This document shows positions 1 to 9,385 of a stretch of DNA of 19,067 bases, one piece after another. This DNA comes from an uncultured Pelagibacterales bacterium (GTDB lineage: Bacteria; Pseudomonadota; Alphaproteobacteria; Pelagibacterales; Pelagibacteraceae), in assembly GCA_913020625.1 (NCBI GenBank), contig CAJVZX010000009.1, forward strand, positions 1-19,067, in the 5' to 3' direction. Positions within the stretch are counted from its first letter, which is position 1. Each line of letters begins with the position of its first letter. A program made the translations under genes and the position numbers. A model generated the notes under the pieces. It made no database searches. It was not told the DNA's origin and saw only the letters and a program-made list of their open reading frames with translations.

Positions 1-171
1 ATAGGAAAAAAAAGCTTTAGTGATCAAAACTTAATAAATAATTTTAATTCTATTATTGATGTTATTTCAAAAGAAAAGCCTTCAAACGTTAAAGGCCAAC
101 TTATTAAAAGTGCATTCATAACATCAACAATGGGTATTTCTTACAAATTAAAATTAGATAAAACTATTTAA
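1..171 (+). CDS. rplA: 50S ribosomal protein L1, C-terminal part (5' end outside window)
   Basis: Reading from base 1 gives 56 residues ending in TAA at 169-171. L1 binds 23S rRNA and forms the mobile stalk at the E site that helps release deacylated tRNA. The fragment contains GKKSFSD, then KPSNVKGQLIKSAFITSTMG, which match the L1 C-terminus (typically a GK-SF-D segment followed by KPSGAKG-YIK-V-LSSTMG). The residues after TMG, ISYKLKLDKTI, form the usual short C-terminal strand. It lies 2 bases upstream of rplJ, the normal rplA-rplJ order. In many bacteria L1 also represses its own operon through a site before rplK, which would be outside this window. The N-terminal three quarters of the protein are missing only because the window is cut. 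Confidence 0.93.
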   Translation: MGKKSFSDQNLINNFNSIIDVISKEKPSNVKGQLIKSAFITSTMGISYKLKLDKTI

Positions 172-173
172 AT

Positions 174-689
174 ATGATGAACAAAAATCAAAAAGTGAAC
201 TATATAAAAGAAATGAAAAATTCTTTTGAAACTAACGAATCAGTTTTAGTTACACATTATCAAGGCCTAACAATGAAAGAGTTAGATGAATTAAGATCTG
301 AAATGAGAAAACATGGAGTGTTATTTAAAATAACCAAGAATAGAATTACAAAACTAGCTTTAAAAGACACAAAATGTAAAGAAATAGCAGATTTATTTTC
401 AGGACCTACTGCTGTAGCTTTTTCAAAAGATGCTATATCTTCTGCAAAAATATTGGCTAAATTTTCAAAAAATAATGAAAATCTGAAGATTCTTGGTGGT
501 ATAATGGGAAATGAGCTCCTTAAAAGTGAAGATATTAAAAGAATTGCTACTTTCCCTCTACTAGATGAATCGCGATCTAAAATTATAGGTATTTTAACAA
601 GTTCAGCACAAAAAATTATAAGTATTTTGCTTGCACCAGGCTCAAAAATCGCTATTTTAGCGCACGAAAAAAGCAAACAATCAACTTAA
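174..689 (+). CDS. rplJ: 50S ribosomal protein L10
   Basis: This 171-residue protein is the base of the L10-(L7/L12) stalk that recruits EF-G, EF-Tu and other translational GTPases to the large subunit. Family signals are the N-terminal LVTHYQGLTMKELDELRSEMR, then FKITKNRITKLAL and FSGPTAVAFSKD, matching the L10 rRNA-binding domain, and a C-terminal helical part (about residues 140-171) that carries the L7/L12 dimers. Length is normal for alphaproteobacteria. Two ATGs are adjacent at 174 and 177; I give the first, but MNKNQK from 177 is equally plausible because neither has a Shine-Dalgarno sequence. Only 2 bases separate it from rplA, so the separate rplJ promoter and L10-binding leader known from E. 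coli cannot sit in an intergenic space here. rplL follows after 11 bases. Confidence 0.96.
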   Translation: MMNKNQKVNYIKEMKNSFETNESVLVTHYQGLTMKELDELRSEMRKHGVLFKITKNRITKLALKDTKCKEIADLFSGPTAVAFSKDAISSAKILAKFSKNNENLKILGGIMGNELLKSEDIKRIATFPLLDESRSKIIGILTSSAQKIISILLAPGSKIAILAHEKSKQST

Positions 690-700
690 AAATATATACC

Positions 701-1066
701 ATGTCAGATTTAAATAAAATTATAGATGATTTATCAAAACTTACTGTTATTGAAGCAGCAGAGTTGTCAAAGAAACTTGAAGAAAAATGGGGAGTAACAG
801 CTGCTACAGCAGCAGCAGTACCAACAGCTGCAGCAGCGACGCCAGCTGAAGAAAAGAGTGAATATAAAGTAGTTTTAACGGCAGCAGGAGATAAAAAAAT
901 TAACGTTATTAAAGAAATAAGAGCAGTAACAACTTTAGGTCTTAAAGAAGCAAAAGATTTGGTTGAAGGCGCACCCAAAGAAGTTAAAGCAGGTGTAAAT
1001 AAAAAAGAAGCTGAAGAGTTAAAAAAAAAATTAGAAGCTGCGGGCGCCAAAGTAGAATTAAAGTAA
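701..1066 (+). CDS. rplL: 50S ribosomal protein L7/L12
   Basis: This 121-residue acidic stalk protein is present in several copies per ribosome and stimulates GTP hydrolysis by translation factors. Its N-terminal dimerisation domain (about 1-32, with LSKLTVIEAAELSKKLEEKW) is followed by an alanine-rich hinge (about 33-52, AATAAAVPTAAAATPAEE) and the compact C-terminal domain with KINVIKEIRAVTTLGLKEAK and LVEGAPKEVK, the factor-binding surface. Length agrees with the family (about 120-125). The ATG at 701 has no clear Shine-Dalgarno sequence. A run of ten A bases at 1021-1030 encodes the lysine cluster near the C-terminus and is a possible slippage site. The 45-base gap to rpoB is far shorter than the roughly 300-base gap with attenuator and RNase III site in E. 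coli. Confidence 0.97.
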   Translation: MSDLNKIIDDLSKLTVIEAAELSKKLEEKWGVTAATAAAVPTAAAATPAEEKSEYKVVLTAAGDKKINVIKEIRAVTTLGLKEAKDLVEGAPKEVKAGVNKKEAEELKKKLEAAGAKVELK

Positions 1067-1111
1067 TTTAAAGAAATTAATTAACTGATTTGAAAAAAAT
1101 TGGTTTGATAG
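1067..1111 (+). other. short rplL-rpoB spacer
   Basis: This 45-base A+T-rich gap holds only a weak 5-bp inverted repeat that overlaps the rplL stop codon (AATTT and AAATT around 1065-1078) and the self-complementary TTAATTAA at 1077-1084. I see no convincing promoter, terminator or processing hairpin, so rpoB is probably read through from the L10 genes. Confidence 0.5.
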
Positions 1112-4100
1112 ATGAATTTATCGTTTACTGAAAAAAAAAATATTCGTAAAAATTTTGGAAAATTAAAGGAAACACTATCAATTCCAAATCTAATAGAAGT
1201 TCAGAAACAATCATATAATCAGTTAACAAATCAGTCTTTAGAAAATGATACTTTGCCCAAAGGTTTATCAAGGGTTTTTAAAAGCATTTTTCCAATTGAT
1301 GATCTTAACGAGAAAGCTACATTAGAATATGTTAGCTACAAATTAGAAAAACCCAAATATGATGTTGATGAATGTATCCAACGTAGTCTCACATTTTCTT
1401 CAGCCCTTAAATGTATTCTAAGACTAGTTGTTTATGATATAGATCCAGAAAATAATACTAAAGAAATTCTTTCTGCCAAAGAACAAGAGGTTTACATGGG
1501 TGAAATACCAATGATGACTCCAAGCGGTACTTTTGTAGTAAATGGAGTTCAAAGAGTTGTAGTAAACCAAATGCACAGAAGTCCCGGTGTATTCTTTGAT
1601 CATGATAAAGGTAAATCTCATGCTAGTGGCAAACTTCTTTTTAATTGTAGAGTGATACCAAATAGAGGTTCTTGGCTCGATTTTGAATATGACGTAAAAG
1701 ATTATTTGTATTTTAGAATTGATAGAAAGAAAAAACTATTTGTTACTACCTTATTACAGGCTCTAGGTTATAATAAAAAAGAAATCATTGATATTTTTTA
1801 TGATTATGAGATTTTTGATTTCTATAAAGATTTAAAAAAATGGAATACTAAATTTAAACCAGAAAATTATAAAGTAAAAAAGTACTCCGAAGAAATTATA
1901 GATTTCAAATCAAAAAAGATAATTGTTGAACATGGAACAAAAATTACTTTTTTAGAGGCACAAAAACTTTATGATGGTGGTTTAAAAGATATTTTGGTAT
2001 CTAATGCGTCTTTATATGGGAAATTTTTACATAGAGATATATTAATTGGTGAAGAGATTATTCCTATAGGTACAGAACTTAACGAAGAATTAATTGTCAA
2101 AATAACTGAAAATAATATTGATAAAATTTTTGTATCAAACACTAATGCTATTAACAAAGGACCTTATTTATTACAAACTTTGTTGGCAGATAAAAATAAG
2201 AGTAAAAATGACGCAATTACTGATATTTATAAAATTTTAAGACCGGGTGAACCACCAACTCTTGAAATAGCTAATACAATTTTTCAAAATTTATTTTTCA
2301 GTTCGGATAGATATGATCTTTCTGATGTCGGTAGAGTAAAAATGAATGCTAGGTTGAATTTAAATTGTTCTGATAAAATTACTATTTTACGTAATGACGA
2401 TATTATTGAAATTATAAAAGTGATGTTAGATCTTCGTGACGGTAAAAATGAGGTTGATGATATAGACCATCTAGGTAATAGACGTGTTCGTTCTGTTGGT
2501 GAATTAGTCGAAAATCAAGCAAGAATTGGTGTTTTTAGGATGGAAAGAGCTGTAAAAGAAAAAATGACAATTTTAGAAGTAGAGTCAGCAATGCCTCAAG
2601 ATTTGATTAATGCTAAACCTCTTACAGCTTCCTTAAAAGATTTTTTTGCAACTTCACAATTATCACAATTTATGGATCAAACTAATCCTTTGTCTGAAAT
2701 TACTCATAAAAGGAGAGTGTCAGCCCTTGGACCTGGTGGTCTTACAAGGGAAAGAGCTGGATTTGAAGTTAGAGATGTTCATCCAACTCACTACGGAAGG
2801 ATTTGTCCAATTGAAACACCAGAAGGACCAAATATTGGTTTAATAAATAGTTTGTCTACTTATTCAAAAATAAATAAATATGGATTTATTGAAAGTCCAT
2901 ATAAAAAAGTTTCTAAAGGCAAAGTAACCGATTCAATTGAACATTTATCTGCTATGGAAGAAACAAAATTTACAATAGCACAGGCTAACGCAATGATTGA
3001 TGTTAATGGAAAATTTTTAGAAGAATTAGTTTCTTGTAGGAGAAATTTAAATTTTATTTTATCAAAACCTGAAAATATTGATTATATTGATGTTTCGCCA
3101 AAACAACTGGTATCTGTTGCAGCTTCATTAATACCTTTTTTAGAAAATGATGATGCAAACAGAGCACTAATGGGTTCTAATATGATGAGACAAGCTGTTC
3201 CATTATTAAAGCCAGAAGCTCCATTAGTAGGAACTGGCATAGAAAAAGATGTAGCATTAGATTCTGGTGTAACCATAGTAGCAAAAAGAAATGGAATAGT
3301 TGATAAAATTGATGGAAAAAGAATTGTTATAAAAGCATCAGAGAAAGATGTTAATAAATCTGGTGTAGATATATATAATTTACAAAAATTCAGAAGATCA
3401 AATCAGAATACTTGTATAAATCAAAAACCGTTAGTAAGAATGGGTGATCATGTATCAAAAGGTGATATAATTGCAGATGGGCCTTCTACAAAACTCGGGG
3501 AACTTGCTTTAGGAAAAAATGTTACTGTAGCATTCATGCCTTGGCAAGGTTATAATTATGAGGACTCTATCTTAATCTCACAAAGATGTGTAACTGACGA
3601 TGTTTTTACATCTATTCATATTGTAGAATATGACGTGATGGCAAGAGATACTAAACTTGGTACAGAGGATATAACAAGAGATATTCCAAATATTAGTGAG
3701 GAATCTTTAAAAAATTTAGATGAATCAGGAATAGTTTATGTTGGAGCTGAAGTAAAAGCTGGAGATATATTAGTTGGAAAAGTAACACCAAAAGGCGATT
3801 CAACATCAGGCCCTGAAGAAAAATTATTAAGATCTATATTTGGTGAAAAAGCAATTGATGTAATTGACACCTCTTTAAGAATGCCAAGTGGAAGCACAGG
3901 TATAGTTGTTGATGTTAGAGTATTTAATAGACATGGAATTGAAAAAGATGAGAGATCTATTTCAATAGAAAGATCTGAAATTGAAGTAGTCCAAGAGGAT
4001 AGAAATGTTGAAGAAGAAATTTTACAAAGAAATATAAAACAAAGAGCATCAGAAATTATTAAAAATAATTCATTAGGCAAAAAAATTAAAAATTTTGAAT

Positions 4101-5188
4101 CTAAAGTTACACTTACCGAAAATGATCTTAAAGATTTATCGTTAAATGATTTGTTCAAATTTACATTAATAAATAATAGTAAAAATCAGTCATTAGAGCT
4201 GCTTAATGATCAATATATAAAGGTAAAAGAAGATATAAAAAATAGGTTTGAAGATAAAGTGGAAAAAATTAAGCAAGGAGATGAATTGCTCCCAAGTGTC
4301 ATGAAAATGGTAAAAATATTTATTGCTGTTAGAAGAAGACTCAGACCGGGAGATAAAATGTCTGGACGACATGGCAACAAAGGTGTTGTAAGTAAAATTG
4401 TTCCTATTGAAGATATGCCATATATGGAAAATGGTAAACCAGTTGACATAGTGTTAAACCCACTTGGAGTTCCAAGCAGAATGAATGTTGGTCAAATTTT
4501 AGAAACTCATCTTGGATGGGCATGTTCTGAATTAGGTTCACAAATAAATGAATTGATTAGAAATTATCAAAAAGATCTAAAGCAAAATGAACAAATAACT
4601 AGATTACTTAAAAAAATTTATGGACAAGAAAAATTTGAAAATACAGTATTAAAATTATCTGACTCTGAATTTAAAGATTTATGCGAAAATTTAACAAATG
4701 GATTACCTATTTCAACACCTGTTTTTGATGGAGCGAAAGTAAAAGATGTAACTGAAATGTTAAATACTGCAAAATTACCAAAGTCAGGACAGACTCTTTT
4801 ATGGGACGGGCAAACAGGAGAAAAATTTGATAGAGAAGTTACTGTAGGAACTATCTATATGTTAAAGCTCCACCATTTAGTAGAGGATAAAATACATGCT
4901 AGGTCAACAGGTCCTTATAGTTTAGTAACACAACAACCACTTGGTGGTAAAGCTCAATTAGGTGGCCAAAGATTTGGTGAAATGGAAGTTTGGGCCTTAG
5001 AGGCTTATGGAGCATCTTATACACTTCAAGAAATTTTGACTGTAAAATCAGATGATGTTGCGGGTAGAGTAAAAGTTTATGAAACAATAGTTAAAGGTGA
5101 AGAAAACTTTGAGTCTGGCGTACCAGAATCTTTTAACGTTTTAGTTAAAGAAATTAAAGCATTGGGATTGAATATAGAATTAAATTAA
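1112..5188 (+). CDS. rpoB: DNA-directed RNA polymerase subunit beta
   Basis: This 1358-residue beta subunit forms half of the RNA polymerase catalytic cleft; the E. coli protein has 1342 residues. Recognisable blocks are ILRPGEPPT, VRSVGELVENQARIGVFRME, the rifampicin region around residues 513-540 (SQLSQFMDQTNPLSEITHKR), RDVHPTHYGRICPIETPEG, and GDKMSGRHGNKGVVSKI with the two lysines that contact the nascent RNA end (K1082 and K1090, equivalent to E. coli K1065 and K1073). The classic rifampicin-contact positions are wild type: D522, H532 and S537 (E. coli 516, 526, 531), so rifampicin sensitivity is expected. The C-terminal block VKSDDVAGRVKVYE and following residues clamps against beta'. 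No Shine-Dalgarno sequence precedes the ATG. A ten-A run at 1131-1140 falls in codons 7-10. rpoC starts 2 bases after the stop. Confidence 0.98.
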   Translation: MNLSFTEKKNIRKNFGKLKETLSIPNLIEVQKQSYNQLTNQSLENDTLPKGLSRVFKSIFPIDDLNEKATLEYVSYKLEKPKYDVDECIQRSLTFSSALKCILRLVVYDIDPENNTKEILSAKEQEVYMGEIPMMTPSGTFVVNGVQRVVVNQMHRSPGVFFDHDKGKSHASGKLLFNCRVIPNRGSWLDFEYDVKDYLYFRIDRKKKLFVTTLLQALGYNKKEIIDIFYDYEIFDFYKDLKKWNTKFKPENYKVKKYSEEIIDFKSKKIIVEHGTKITFLEAQKLYDGGLKDILVSNASLYGKFLHRDILIGEEIIPIGTELNEELIVKITENNIDKIFVSNTNAINKGPYLLQTLLADKNKSKNDAITDIYKILRPGEPPTLEIANTIFQNLFFSSDRYDLSDVGRVKMNARLNLNCSDKITILRNDDIIEIIKVMLDLRDGKNEVDDIDHLGNRRVRSVGELVENQARIGVFRMERAVKEKMTILEVESAMPQDLINAKPLTASLKDFFATSQLSQFMDQTNPLSEITHKRRVSALGPGGLTRERAGFEVRDVHPTHYGRICPIETPEGPNIGLINSLSTYSKINKYGFIESPYKKVSKGKVTDSIEHLSAMEETKFTIAQANAMIDVNGKFLEELVSCRRNLNFILSKPENIDYIDVSPKQLVSVAASLIPFLENDDANRALMGSNMMRQAVPLLKPEAPLVGTGIEKDVALDSGVTIVAKRNGIVDKIDGKRIVIKASEKDVNKSGVDIYNLQKFRRSNQNTCINQKPLVRMGDHVSKGDIIADGPSTKLGELALGKNVTVAFMPWQGYNYEDSILISQRCVTDDVFTSIHIVEYDVMARDTKLGTEDITRDIPNISEESLKNLDESGIVYVGAEVKAGDILVGKVTPKGDSTSGPEEKLLRSIFGEKAIDVIDTSLRMPSGSTGIVVDVRVFNRHGIEKDERSISIERSEIEVVQEDRNVEEEILQRNIKQRASEIIKNNSLGKKIKNFESKVTLTENDLKDLSLNDLFKFTLINNSKNQSLELLNDQYIKVKEDIKNRFEDKVEKIKQGDELLPSVMKMVKIFIAVRRRLRPGDKMSGRHGNKGVVSKIVPIEDMPYMENGKPVDIVLNPLGVPSRMNVGQILETHLGWACSELGSQINELIRNYQKDLKQNEQITRLLKKIYGQEKFENTVLKLSDSEFKDLCENLTNGLPISTPVFDGAKVKDVTEMLNTAKLPKSGQTLLWDGQTGEKFDREVTVGTIYMLKLHHLVEDKIHARSTGPYSLVTQQPLGGKAQLGGQRFGEMEVWALEAYGASYTLQEILTVKSDDVAGRVKVYETIVKGEENFESGVPESFNVLVKEIKALGLNIELN

Positions 5189-5190
5189 TT

Positions 5191-8100
5191 ATGAAAAATA
5201 AATTAACAGATTTATTCAAAAGCAAAGAAATAGAAGAAAAAAGATTTAATAGTATTAAAATAACTCTTGCTAGTCCTGACATGATTAAATCGTGGTCCTT
5301 TGGTGAAATAAAAAAACCGGAAACAATAAATTATAGAACATTTAGGCCAGAAAAAGATGGTCTTTTTTGTGCAAGAATTTTTGGACCTATTAAAGACTAT
5401 GAATGTTTATGTGGCAAATACAAACGTATGAAGTTCAGAGGAATTATTTGCGAAAAATGTGGAGTGGAAGTTACAAAATCAAATGTAAGAAGAGAGAGAA
5501 TGGGTCATATTCATTTAGCAACACCAGTTGCACATATATGGTTTTTAAAATCACTTCCAAGCAGAATTTCACTCACAATAGATATGAAACTTAAAGATGT
5601 TGAAAAAGTTTTATACTTTGATCATTTTATTGTTATAGAGCCTGGTTTAACAACATTAAAAAAAGGACAACTTTTGTCTGAAGAAGAATTAGTAAATTTT
5701 CAAAATGAATTTGGCGACGAATCATTTACAGTAGGCATAGGTGCTGAGGCTATGCTTGAAATTTTAAAATCTATAAACTTAGAAGAAACTAAAAACAAAT
5801 TAATAAATGATATTAAAAACATGAAATCAAAAGTTTCTGAGGAAAGAGCAATAAAAAGACTAAAATTAATAGAATCTTTTATTTCAACTGGGAATAAGCC
5901 AGAGTGGATGATCTTAACTACTATTCCTGTCATTCCACCAGAGTTAAGACCTTTAGTTCCTTTAGATGGAGGTAGGTTTGCAACATCAGATTTAAATGAT
6001 CTCTACAGAAGAGTTATTAATCGAAATAACAGGCTAAAAAGACTTATAGATTTAAAAGCTCCTGACATTATTGTTAGAAACGAAAAAAGAATGTTACAGG
6101 AATCGGTAGATGCATTATTTGATAATGGTAGGAGAGGAAGAGTTATTACTGGTACAGGAAAACGACCTTTAAAATCTTTAGCTGAAATGCTTAAAGGTAA
6201 ACAAGGAAGATTTAGACAAAATTTATTAGGTAAAAGAGTTGATTATTCAGGCAGATCAGTAATTGTTGTTGGTCCAGATTTAAAATTACATCAATGTGGA
6301 CTACCTAAAAAAATGGCTTTAGAATTATTTAAACCTTTTTTATATGCGCGATTAAATAAATTAGGTTTGGCGACAACAATTAAACAAGCAAAAAAGATTG
6401 TTGAAAAAGAAAAAGATGAAGTATGGGATGCTTTAGAGATAATTGTTAGAGAACACCCGATTTTATTAAATAGAGCGCCAACATTACATAGGCTAGGTGT
6501 ACAGGCTTTTGAACCAAGATTAATAGAAGGCAATGCAATTGAATTACACCCATTAGTATGTGCGGCTTTTAATGCAGATTTTGATGGTGATCAAATGGCA
6601 GTTCATGTTCCACTTAGTTTGGAAGCTCAGTTGGAAGCTAGAGTATTAATGATGTCAACAAATAATATTTTAAGTCCATCAAATGGAAAACCTATTATTG
6701 TTCCAAGTCAAGATATGATTTTAGGAATTTATTATCTATCATTGCCTCCAATTTCAGATGAAAAAATTGAAGGTTATTTTATAAATACAGATGAAATTGA
6801 ACATGCTTTACAAAGCAATAATATAAATGTTCATTCTAAAATTATATCAAGATTTGAAACAGTTGATGAAAAAGGAAATCTAAAGATTGAAAAACATAAA
6901 AGTACCGCCGGAAGATTTTTATTAGCCAATATATTGCCAAAACATATAAATATTAAATTTTCAGATGTTGATAGGATTTTACCAAAAAAAATAGTCTCAG
7001 AAATTATTGATAGTGTATTTAGATATTGTGGTCCTAAAAAAACTGTTATCTATTGTGATAAATTAAAGGATATTGGTTTTAAACATGCATTTAAGGCAGG
7101 AATATCTTTTGGGAAAGATGACTTAATTATTCCTGAAAATAAACGAAGTTTAATTAAAGAAACTACAAAATTAATTGCTGAATATGAAGATCAATATTCA
7201 GAAGGATTAATTACAAGAGGTGAAAAATATAATAAAGTTGTTGATGCCTGGTCAAAATGTACCGATAAGGTGGCTGGTGAAATGATGAAAGGAATTTCTT
7301 CCGTTGATAATGTCAATGAAAATGCTTCAAGAAAAATAAATTCAGTTTTTATGATGGCTGACTCAGGTGCTAGAGGATCTGCAGCTCAGATGAAGCAATT
7401 AGCGGGAATGAGGGGTTTAATAGCAAAACCTTCAGGAGAAATTATTGAAACGCCAATTATGTCTAACTTTAAAGAAGGACTTACTGCATTAGAATATTTC
7501 AACTCAACACATGGTGCCAGAAAAGGTCTTGCTGATACAGCGTTAAAAACAGCAAATTCAGGTTACCTTACAAGAAGATTATGTGATGTAGCTCAAGATT
7601 TAACAATCACTCAAGAATCATGTGATAAGCCAGGTTTTTTAGTTCTTTCAGAAATAATTGAAGGTGGAAATATAATAGTAAGTTTATCAGAACGAGCACT
7701 TGGTCGTGTTGCTGCATTTAATGTAAAAAATCCAATAACTGGTGAAATAATTATCAAGAAAAAAGAAATGATCGATGAAGCCGCCTGTGAAAAAATTGAT
7801 GCTGCCGGCGTTAAATTAATAAAAGTCTATTCAGTGATAACATGTAGTTTAAAAGAAGGCGTTTGTGCAAATTGTTATGGTAGAGATTTATCTAGAGGTA
7901 AATTGGTAAATATTGGTGAAGCTATCGGTATGATTTCTGCTCAATCAATTGGTGAACCAGGTACTCAATTAACAATGAGAACTTTCCATGTTGGTGGAAC
8001 CGCATCTATCAAGCAAGAATCTCATATTATTAGTAATACAAGTGGTATTATAAAAATAATTAATAAAAATTTATTAGTAGATTCTAAAAAAAATCTTGTA

Positions 8101-9348
8101 ATCATGGGTAGAAATACTCAGTTGTCTATAGAAACTGAAAATGGTGTCCAAAAAGCTTTGTATAAAGTTCCATATGGTTCAAAATTATTTTATCAAGGTG
8201 ATGAGAAAATAAAAAAAGGAGATAAAATTTGTGAATGGGACCCTTATACCACACCGGTAATTGCAGAAAAAAGTGGAATAGCTAATTATGTAGATTTAAT
8301 AGATGGAATTTCTATTGCTGAAACAGTTGACGATGCTACTGGGATTTCATCAAAATCTGTTATTGATTGGAGATCACAATCTAAAAATACAGATTTAAAA
8401 CCAAGAATTACTTTAAGAGATGAAAAAGGAAATGTAATAAAAAAAGCTGATGATAATGAAGCCAGATATTATTTAGTTCCAGACTCAATTTTGTCTATCG
8501 AAGATGGTAAAAAAATTTACGCAGGTGATGTAATAGCAAGACTGCCTAAAGAAACATCAAAAACAAAAGATATTACGGGTGGTCTACCTAGAGTTGCTGA
8601 ACTATTTGAAGCACGTAAAGCAAAAGATAGCGCAATAATAGCAGAAAATGATGGAAGCGTAGTTTTTGGAAAGGAAGTGAGAGGTAAATTAAAAGTTTCA
8701 ATTCAACCAGAAATGGGAGATGCCTCAAATTATTTAATTCCAAAAGGAAAACATATAAATTTTAATCCTGGTGAAAAAATTAAAAAAGGTGAATATCTTT
8801 TGGATGGTCAACCCTTACCACATGACATTCTAAGAATATTGGGAGTTGAAGAATTAACTGACTATTTTGTTAATCAAGTTCAAGAAGTTTACAGACTTCA
8901 AGGTGTAGTTATTAATGACAAACATATAGAAACAATTTTAAGACAAATGTTAAAAAAGATAGAAGTGATTGAAGTTGGTGATTCTGACTATTTGCCAGGT
9001 GAAATAATTGATAAAATAAAATTTGAAACAAATAATGAAGAGTTAAAATTAAATGGTAAAAATCCAGCAGTTGGTCAAAGAGTTTTAATGGGTATAACTA
9101 AAGCATCTTTACAAACTGACTCATTTATATCAGCAGCTTCTTTTCAAGAAACAACTAGAGTATTAACGGATGCAGCAATTAAAGGTAAAATTGATACATT
9201 ACAAGGTCTTAAAGAGAATGTTATTGTAGGAAGATTAGTTCCAGCCGGTACAGGAGCAATTAAAAATAAATGGAATAAATTGGCCGAAAAAGAAGATGAA
9301 AGATTTTTATCTGAAAAGAAAAATGAAGTTCAAGAAATAGCTAAATAA
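5191..9348 (+). CDS. rpoC: DNA-directed RNA polymerase subunit beta'
   Basis: This 1385-residue beta' subunit carries the catalytic magnesium site. The NADFDGDQMAVH loop places the metal-binding aspartates at D463, D465 and D467 (E. coli 460, 462, 464). The N-terminal zinc ribbon has C72, C74, C87 and C90. The second zinc site is complete with C811, C885, C892 and C895. The trigger-loop region IGMISAQSIGEPGTQLTMRT followed by FHVGG is intact. A long segment after it (roughly residues 940-1120) corresponds to the lineage-specific insertion SI3 that proteobacterial beta' carries inside the trigger loop. The C-terminal block SFQETTRVLTDAAI is typical. Length fits proteobacterial beta'. Translation is probably coupled to rpoB, 2 bases upstream. 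It is followed by the largest non-coding gap of the window. Confidence 0.98.
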   Translation: MKNKLTDLFKSKEIEEKRFNSIKITLASPDMIKSWSFGEIKKPETINYRTFRPEKDGLFCARIFGPIKDYECLCGKYKRMKFRGIICEKCGVEVTKSNVRRERMGHIHLATPVAHIWFLKSLPSRISLTIDMKLKDVEKVLYFDHFIVIEPGLTTLKKGQLLSEEELVNFQNEFGDESFTVGIGAEAMLEILKSINLEETKNKLINDIKNMKSKVSEERAIKRLKLIESFISTGNKPEWMILTTIPVIPPELRPLVPLDGGRFATSDLNDLYRRVINRNNRLKRLIDLKAPDIIVRNEKRMLQESVDALFDNGRRGRVITGTGKRPLKSLAEMLKGKQGRFRQNLLGKRVDYSGRSVIVVGPDLKLHQCGLPKKMALELFKPFLYARLNKLGLATTIKQAKKIVEKEKDEVWDALEIIVREHPILLNRAPTLHRLGVQAFEPRLIEGNAIELHPLVCAAFNADFDGDQMAVHVPLSLEAQLEARVLMMSTNNILSPSNGKPIIVPSQDMILGIYYLSLPPISDEKIEGYFINTDEIEHALQSNNINVHSKIISRFETVDEKGNLKIEKHKSTAGRFLLANILPKHINIKFSDVDRILPKKIVSEIIDSVFRYCGPKKTVIYCDKLKDIGFKHAFKAGISFGKDDLIIPENKRSLIKETTKLIAEYEDQYSEGLITRGEKYNKVVDAWSKCTDKVAGEMMKGISSVDNVNENASRKINSVFMMADSGARGSAAQMKQLAGMRGLIAKPSGEIIETPIMSNFKEGLTALEYFNSTHGARKGLADTALKTANSGYLTRRLCDVAQDLTITQESCDKPGFLVLSEIIEGGNIIVSLSERALGRVAAFNVKNPITGEIIIKKKEMIDEAACEKIDAAGVKLIKVYSVITCSLKEGVCANCYGRDLSRGKLVNIGEAIGMISAQSIGEPGTQLTMRTFHVGGTASIKQESHIISNTSGIIKIINKNLLVDSKKNLVIMGRNTQLSIETENGVQKALYKVPYGSKLFYQGDEKIKKGDKICEWDPYTTPVIAEKSGIANYVDLIDGISIAETVDDATGISSKSVIDWRSQSKNTDLKPRITLRDEKGNVIKKADDNEARYYLVPDSILSIEDGKKIYAGDVIARLPKETSKTKDITGGLPRVAELFEARKAKDSAIIAENDGSVVFGKEVRGKLKVSIQPEMGDASNYLIPKGKHINFNPGEKIKKGEYLLDGQPLPHDILRILGVEELTDYFVNQVQEVYRLQGVVINDKHIETILRQMLKKIEVIEVGDSDYLPGEIIDKIKFETNNEELKLNGKNPAVGQRVLMGITKASLQTDSFISAASFQETTRVLTDAAIKGKIDTLQGLKENVIVGRLVPAGTGAIKNKWNKLAEKEDERFLSEKKNEVQEIAK

Positions 9349-9350
9349 CT

Positions 9351-9371
9351 AATAAAATCAATAATTTTATT
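9351..9371 (+). terminator. A+T inverted repeat just after rpoC (weak terminator or processing hairpin)
   Basis: AATAAAAT at 9351-9358 and ATTTTATT at 9364-9371 are perfect complements around a 5-base loop, 2 bases after the rpoC stop. The stem contains no G or C, and the downstream CACTGTTTTATTC is only a moderate T-rich tail. It could give weak 3'-end formation or limit exonuclease trimming. In DNA this A+T-rich such repeats also arise by chance. Confidence 0.25.
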
Positions 9372-9385
9372 CACTGTTTTATTCG

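Noticed and set aside
260..676. Minus-strand open frame opposite rplJ (138 codons)
   Set aside because: It lies entirely opposite a clearly conserved gene, has no recognisable protein and is a frame shadow produced by A+T-rich codon use.
652..1050. Minus-strand open frame opposite rplL (132 codons)
   Set aside because: It mirrors the alanine/lysine-rich rplL; no family resemblance or start signal.
1077..1084. TTAATTAA palindrome between rplL and rpoB
   Set aside because: Eight-base A/T palindromes are expected often by chance in DNA of this composition.
3736..4158. Minus-strand open frame opposite rpoB (140 codons)
   Set aside because: Serine/leucine-rich shadow of rpoB codons with no promoter or recognisable domain.
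4443..4448. TTGACA inside rpoB
   Set aside because: Within conserved beta-subunit codons (PVDIVLNPLG) and without a -10 box at 16-18 bases.
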